A DNA stretch of 64,000 nucleotides from the NCBI RefSeq assembly GCF_050490315.1, contig NZ_JBNPEO010000009.1:1-64000 (forward strand). Reading direction: 5' to 3'. Under the pieces are notes generated by a model. The model made no database searches, had not been told where the DNA came from, and saw only the letters and a list, made by a program, of their open reading frames with translations. Below are positions 60,194 through 64,000 of this stretch, piece after piece. The stretch is from JBNPEO01 sp050490315. Its GTDB lineage: Bacteria > Actinomycetota > Actinomycetes > Actinomycetales > Micrococcaceae. How positions within the stretch are numbered: the first letter of the stretch is position 1; every line of letters starts with the position of its first letter. A program made the translations under genes and the position numbers.

Positions 60194-60493
60194 CTAGCCT
60201 TCGCAGTCCTTGCAGTACGTTAAGCCGTTCTTTTCGAGCGCAATCTGCGAGCGGTGACGCACCAAAAAGCAGGAGGCGCACGTGAACTCGTCTGCTTGTG
60301 CTGGGAGCACCGTAACCTGCAGTTCTTCACCGGAGAGGTCCGCACCAGGCAGCTCATAAGAGTTGGCCAGCTCGGCTTCATCCTCATCAACTACTGCTGA
60401 TTGGGCGTCCGAGCGGTGTGCTTTGAGCTCTTCTATTGATTCCGCGGCGGGCTCTTCCGCAGTCTTACGTGGGGCGTCATAATCTGTCGCCAT
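60194..60493 (-). CDS. DUF4193 zinc-ribbon-like protein
   Basis: A 99-residue acidic protein with a C-terminal four-cysteine site, CASC and CKDC separated by about 20 residues (residues 71-98), likely a zinc ribbon. The central region DEDEAELANSYELPGADLSGEEL and the FTCASCFLVRHRSQIA segment match DUF4193. Such proteins may regulate transcription, but this is not shown. ATG at 60493; the 239-bp gap to sepH holds both divergent promoters, though I could not define boxes. Confidence 0.87.
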   Translation of the reverse strand: MATDYDAPRKTAEEPAAESIEELKAHRSDAQSAVVDEDEAELANSYELPGADLSGEELQVTVLPAQADEFTCASCFLVRHRSQIALEKNGLTYCKDCEG

Positions 60494-60732
60494 GGTGTAC
60501 TGCTCACGCTTCCCTTCGGTGTTACTCGTCTAGAGCTGATTCGCACTACGACTACAAAAACTACGAATCCGTGTATGTCAACGTTCGGACACCGGCTTTT
60601 GTGCCCTAGCGGCAACTCATCATGCCATCTATAGGTGCAAAAATCGCGGCACGCCCTCCCGGATAGTAGGAATTCCGGGTATGTGGTGGCAGAGTCATTG
60701 CTTAGATGGCCAGGCAAGGGTGGAGGATTTCT

Positions 60733-62091
60733 ATGCAGGATCTACGACTTGTAGGTGTCCATGAAGACGGCGAGCATCTCTTGCTCAGCGGAAATGGTGG
60801 TGAGGTGTTCTTGCTGCCCATCAATGAAGCATTGCGAGTAGCCGCAAGCCGGACACCGTCAAGAATTGCAGCCGAGGCCGCCGCAGGCGACCCGGCTAAG
60901 AAGTCGTTAACCCCTAGGGATATCCAGGCTCGGATCCGGGCCGGTGCCACAGCCGCTGAAGTTGCTGAAGAATCTGGCTTGGATCTTGCCCACGTTCAGC
61001 GCTATGAGGGCCCAGTTTTGGCCGAGCGTGAGTACATCACCCAGCTCGCGCGGAAGGTGGAAGTAGCCACTCCCAGCCCCGGCCATGACGTGTACCGCTC
61101 AGCTTTTGGTGATGAGCCGGCGTCTTTGGGTGAGATGGTTTCGCACCGCCTCACGGCTCACGGAATCAAGCCCAACACTGTTGAGTGGGATTCTTGGCGC
61201 CGCGAAGACGGTATCTGGACAGTGGTGGCCCAATTTACTGTCCCGGACGCCGCCCGCAGCGGAGTTGGCGAAGAGCCTCCAGCACAGTGGAGTTACAACC
61301 CAGCTCACAAATCGATTCAGAATAACAACCGCTGGGCACAACAATTGAGCGAGCTAGAACCGCTCGATGGGCCGCTTCCCGCCCGCAGGCTTTCAGCCGT
61401 TTCTGATCGACCCTTTGATTTTGAGACCGACGCCGATGACGTTCCTGCTGGTGTCTCCGATTCGGATTCACTGTTGGACATGCTGCGTTCGCGCCGCGGC
61501 CAGCGCTTGGGTGTGGACGAAGAATCAGATGATGCTTTAGCGCTGATCCTTACTAACGGTATTCCTGCCGCGCATCCCCGTCCTGCCGAATATGAAGACG
61601 ACGCCGAGTCTGATGATTCCGTTGATTGGAACGCTGCAGAGCATGATGACTACGAGCCGGCTGCTGAGGAATCTCAGCCGGTATCACCTGCCGCATCGCG
61701 CTTTGGCAAGCTTTCCCTTGCGCCACGGATGAACGACGACGAGTCCTTGCGTTTGCACGACGGCGTAAGTACCGACACCCGTGAGATCCGAGTGGTCGCC
61801 TCCCCGGCCCGGACCACCCCCACGCTGGCGGATGAGCTCCTTGGCGGTGCTCGAAACGGTTCGGGACAATCCGCAGATCAGGACAGCTCAGCGACAGCCG
61901 AGGATCAGGACTTTTCCGAGGAAGTCCCCAGCGAAGATTCCGCTTTAAGCCACGGAAAATCTCCTAAGGATTCCACCCAGGAATCCAAGCCAACGCGTAA
62001 GGACCAACATCCGGAACGTCGGCCTGCCAAACAGCGCCGTTCGAGCGTACCGAGCTGGGATGAGATAGTTTTTGGCACCAAGGGCGACTAG
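60733..62091 (+). CDS. sepH: Cell division protein SepH
   Basis: SepH is an actinobacterial protein that binds FtsZ and stimulates its assembly. The 452-residue sequence begins MQDLRLVGVHEDGEHLLL, with a helix-turn-helix (about residues 65-100: LTPRDIQARIRAGATAAEVAEESGLDLAHVQRYE) and a conserved W-rich VEWDSWRREDGIWTVVAQF near residue 150. After about residue 225 it becomes acidic and low complexity for almost 200 residues and ends in a basic tail. ATG at 60733 has TGGAGG at 60721-60726; an upstream ATG (60706) would put the ribosome site inside the gene. Confidence 0.92.
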   Translation: MQDLRLVGVHEDGEHLLLSGNGGEVFLLPINEALRVAASRTPSRIAAEAAAGDPAKKSLTPRDIQARIRAGATAAEVAEESGLDLAHVQRYEGPVLAEREYITQLARKVEVATPSPGHDVYRSAFGDEPASLGEMVSHRLTAHGIKPNTVEWDSWRREDGIWTVVAQFTVPDAARSGVGEEPPAQWSYNPAHKSIQNNNRWAQQLSELEPLDGPLPARRLSAVSDRPFDFETDADDVPAGVSDSDSLLDMLRSRRGQRLGVDEESDDALALILTNGIPAAHPRPAEYEDDAESDDSVDWNAAEHDDYEPAAEESQPVSPAASRFGKLSLAPRMNDDESLRLHDGVSTDTREIRVVASPARTTPTLADELLGGARNGSGQSADQDSSATAEDQDFSEEVPSEDSALSHGKSPKDSTQESKPTRKDQHPERRPAKQRRSSVPSWDEIVFGTKGD

Positions 62092-62167
62092 CTAGCTGTA
62101 AGACGCAAAGCTTCAATCCGGCGCGAAGGATCTTGCGCTGTGTGAGCTCCTTCAAATGTGTGAGCTG

Positions 62168-63388
62168 TTAACGTTTGGACGTGTGTGAGCGTTTTGGGCT
62201 GGTTTTGGGGTTACCGGTTGCCGTGAACATCACCAGGGGTACTTCCCGTTCGGCTTTGGTTAGAGAGCCGTGCTGGCCCACAACGTCCATAGCACTGGGC
62301 CGCACCCGGCGGGTGTCATAGAGCGCTAGCTCTTCGCGGGCGGCGATCATTATGTCACCTATGCGTGGAATGACGCGTGGCTGAACCAGGCCAAACAGCC
62401 CAGCCGTAATGGCTTGTTGACGAGTAAAGGCCCAAATTTTTTCACCGAACCGGGTCCGCCAAGTTCCTAAAAGTGCTTCAGCTGCGGCTGGATCGAGCTC
62501 AGGTTCGAGGTAGAGGTGGACCATCCGCGGCTCGCCCGCGGTGTATCGGACTCCCCTGATCAGTTCAGGTTCAGCTGAGAAGTCAATGCGCTGACTCTCC
62601 GGCACGTCCACCATGCCGTGGTCTCCAGTGAGCAAGATGGTGGTTCCGCTGGGAAGTGTTGTGGCAAGGCGTTTGATGGTGTGGTCTAACTCTTCAAGTT
62701 GGACTTCCCATTGTTCCGATCGCCAACCGTGCCGGTGGCCTGCTTTATCTAACTCGTTGGTGTAGAAGTACATCAGCATGTTCGGTGAACTAGCCATGGC
62801 TTCAGCAGCTGCTTGTGTCCGCGCGTGCGAGTTTCCTCTGCCGATGAACTTACTGCCGCGCAATGCTGCTTTGGTCATTGCTGAGTCCGCAAACTGGGGC
62901 AGGCTCACCGTCACCACCTCGGTGTGCTGGCTCGCCCGTTCAAAGACTGTAGCTTCTGGCTGCCATGTGGTGGGGTCAACGTCAGCATCCCAATTGCCCA
63001 GCATGTTCACTACTCGGCCCAACTGAGGGTCCAGAACGTCGTAGCCCACCATTCCGTGTTTGCCAGGTTCTTTAGCAGTGCCAAGGCTGGCCAAAGAGGC
63101 AGCGGTGGTAGTGGGGAAAGCGGCGTCTAACCATGTGGGAACTGAACCTTGTCCTGCCGCCAACGCCGCTCGAATAAACGGCGTGTGTGCACCTTTTGCT
63201 TTGAGCATGGACCGTCCTAAACCATCTGCGAGCACCACACATACACGCTGGGCCGGAGGCAGATTGAGCTTATTTGAGAAACCCGGAAGCCCTATACTGG
63301 CGGCCCCAGACTCGAGTACCTCGGCGATCGATTGTTTCCCGTAGGCAGGGGGCTTAGGTAGTTCGTAGTGAGCCGTTGGATCCGCCAT
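62168..63388 (-). CDS. Alkaline phosphatase-superfamily phosphodiesterase
   Basis: A 406-residue protein of the type I phosphodiesterase/nucleotide pyrophosphatase family. The metal and nucleophile sites appear as VVLADGLGRSML, AFPTTTAASLASLGT (threonine nucleophile), YFYTNELDKAGHRHGW and LTGDHGMVDVP. There is no signal peptide, so it should be cytosolic, unlike many eukaryotic homologues. It ends convergent to sepH and begins next to the DUF5998 gene on the same strand, an association that recurs in actinobacteria. Confidence 0.9.
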   Translation of the reverse strand: MADPTAHYELPKPPAYGKQSIAEVLESGAASIGLPGFSNKLNLPPAQRVCVVLADGLGRSMLKAKGAHTPFIRAALAAGQGSVPTWLDAAFPTTTAASLASLGTAKEPGKHGMVGYDVLDPQLGRVVNMLGNWDADVDPTTWQPEATVFERASQHTEVVTVSLPQFADSAMTKAALRGSKFIGRGNSHARTQAAAEAMASSPNMLMYFYTNELDKAGHRHGWRSEQWEVQLEELDHTIKRLATTLPSGTTILLTGDHGMVDVPESQRIDFSAEPELIRGVRYTAGEPRMVHLYLEPELDPAAAEALLGTWRTRFGEKIWAFTRQQAITAGLFGLVQPRVIPRIGDIMIAAREELALYDTRRVRPSAMDVVGQHGSLTKAEREVPLVMFTATGNPKTSPKRSHTSKR

Positions 63389-63389
63389 G

Positions 63390-64000
63390 CTAGCGCCGCA
63401 GCCTGCGGCTCAGGCTACTTGCCAAGGCTGAAATGCCGTTCAGACCGCCCAGACGGCTCGGGCCACTTGGATGGACGTTTGGCCGCAGCGTGGTCTCGCC
63501 TGAACGGTGTTCAACGGGGGACGTTGCCGAGAGTGGGACGGCAATTGTTTGCCCTGCCGTGTTCACAGCCCGGAGTGCCCGGGCAAAAGTCTTGGCTGAC
63601 TGGACTGCCTGAGCGCCATCGGCCTCGGAGCTGATCCTCAAAACGATGTCCTCTTGGGCTACTGTTCCGGTGAAGCCGTGGTCGGCCTCGCATTGTGGGT
63701 CCCCACAATTTGCCGGTCCCACATCAAGACGTTGTCCGCCTGACCATGCAATCGCCAAGGTAAGCTCTCGTGCTTGATCGCTGGGCTTGTAGTTTTGTGG
63801 CTGAGCGTACAGGTAGCTGAGAATGACGGAGCGGATCTGCGTTACGGGTACCGATTCGGTGGAAACTTGTGCCAGTACCTGTTCACCACTTTCATCGAGC
63901 TGCTGGTCGTCGACGTGGGTGACAACCAGCATGTCCTCGGTCAAAACCAGCACGGTGATATGCCGGCGAACCTCGGCCCGATCAAAGTGTGTTTCGAGGT
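63390..64000 (-). CDS. DUF5998 protein, partial (cut by window edge)
   Basis: The C-terminal 203 residues are present; the frame continues without stop past 64000, with LETHFDRAEVRRHITVLVLTEDMLVVTH at the open end, which is the middle of DUF5998 proteins. Later segments are VTQIRSVILSYLY, LTLAIAWSGGQRLDVGPANCGDPQCEADHGFTGT and ISSEADGAQAV. The CGDPQCEADHG cysteine-histidine cluster may bind metal. Codons near 63953 that look like starts are internal. It ends 1 bp before the phosphodiesterase gene. Confidence 0.88.
   Translation of the reverse strand, partial: LETHFDRAEVRRHITVLVLTEDMLVVTHVDDQQLDESGEQVLAQVSTESVPVTQIRSVILSYLYAQPQNYKPSDQARELTLAIAWSGGQRLDVGPANCGDPQCEADHGFTGTVAQEDIVLRISSEADGAQAVQSAKTFARALRAVNTAGQTIAVPLSATSPVEHRSGETTLRPNVHPSGPSRLGGLNGISALASSLSRRLRR

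Overview
The window reads as a contiguous piece of an actinobacterial chromosome, most likely a Micrococcaceae (Arthrobacter-like) genome of moderate GC content. The basis is the large set of Actinobacteria-restricted families (DUF3000, DUF3159, DUF3710, DUF3093, DUF4193, DUF5998, DUF6421, SepH, HGxxPAAW protein, Trp-operon membrane protein, PdtaR), the frequent GTG/TTG starts, and a gene order that as I recall it resembles Mycobacterium in several blocks. I cannot assign a species from sequence alone.

Layout. 1-662: mobile-element debris, an IS3-family element cut by the window edge and inserted into an IS481-type transposase gene, next to a tRNA-Leu. 910-9210: response regulator pdtaR, pyruvate kinase and the glutamate synthase pair gltB-gltD. 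9437-19529: amino-acid biosynthesis on the minus strand, hisI-trpE-membrane protein-HGxxPAAW protein-trpC-trpB-trpA-lgt, and hisE-hisG-hisF. 19619-24264: an FMN-riboswitch-led riboflavin operon (PnuX/RibM-type transporter, ribD, ribE, ribB, ribA, ribH) with start/stop overlaps at most junctions. 24298-29021: rpe, rsmB, fmt, def and a PD-(D/E)XK nuclease. 29180-29922: five tRNA genes. 30131-36010: orphan antitoxin-like protein, ZapE ATPase, rhodanese, SufE, YbaK, hydrolase, MsrB. 36133-39368: a DUF6421, SDR and threonine-aldolase-like trio. 39439-44902: DUF3000, RNase D-like protein and the fadA-fadB beta-oxidation operon. 45031-49179: dxs with a DUF402 protein, a WGR-like protein and an aldo/keto reductase. 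49362-57136: aconitase, TRAM methyltransferase, APC permease and two TrkA-type RCK proteins. 57223-64000: the conserved actinobacterial cluster around dut, then sepH, a phosphodiesterase and a DUF5998 protein cut by the window edge.

Most of the window is core housekeeping chromosome. I found no prophage, CRISPR array, toxin-antitoxin pair or biosynthetic gene cluster. The points most worth following are regulatory (an inverted repeat placed exactly in the fadA promoter spacer, a 22-bp palindrome before aconitase, the FMN riboswitch), the uncharacterised gene sets (DUF6421 trio, dxs-DUF402-WGR, APC permease with RCK pair, dut-flanking DUFs), and three small intergenic repeat clusters.
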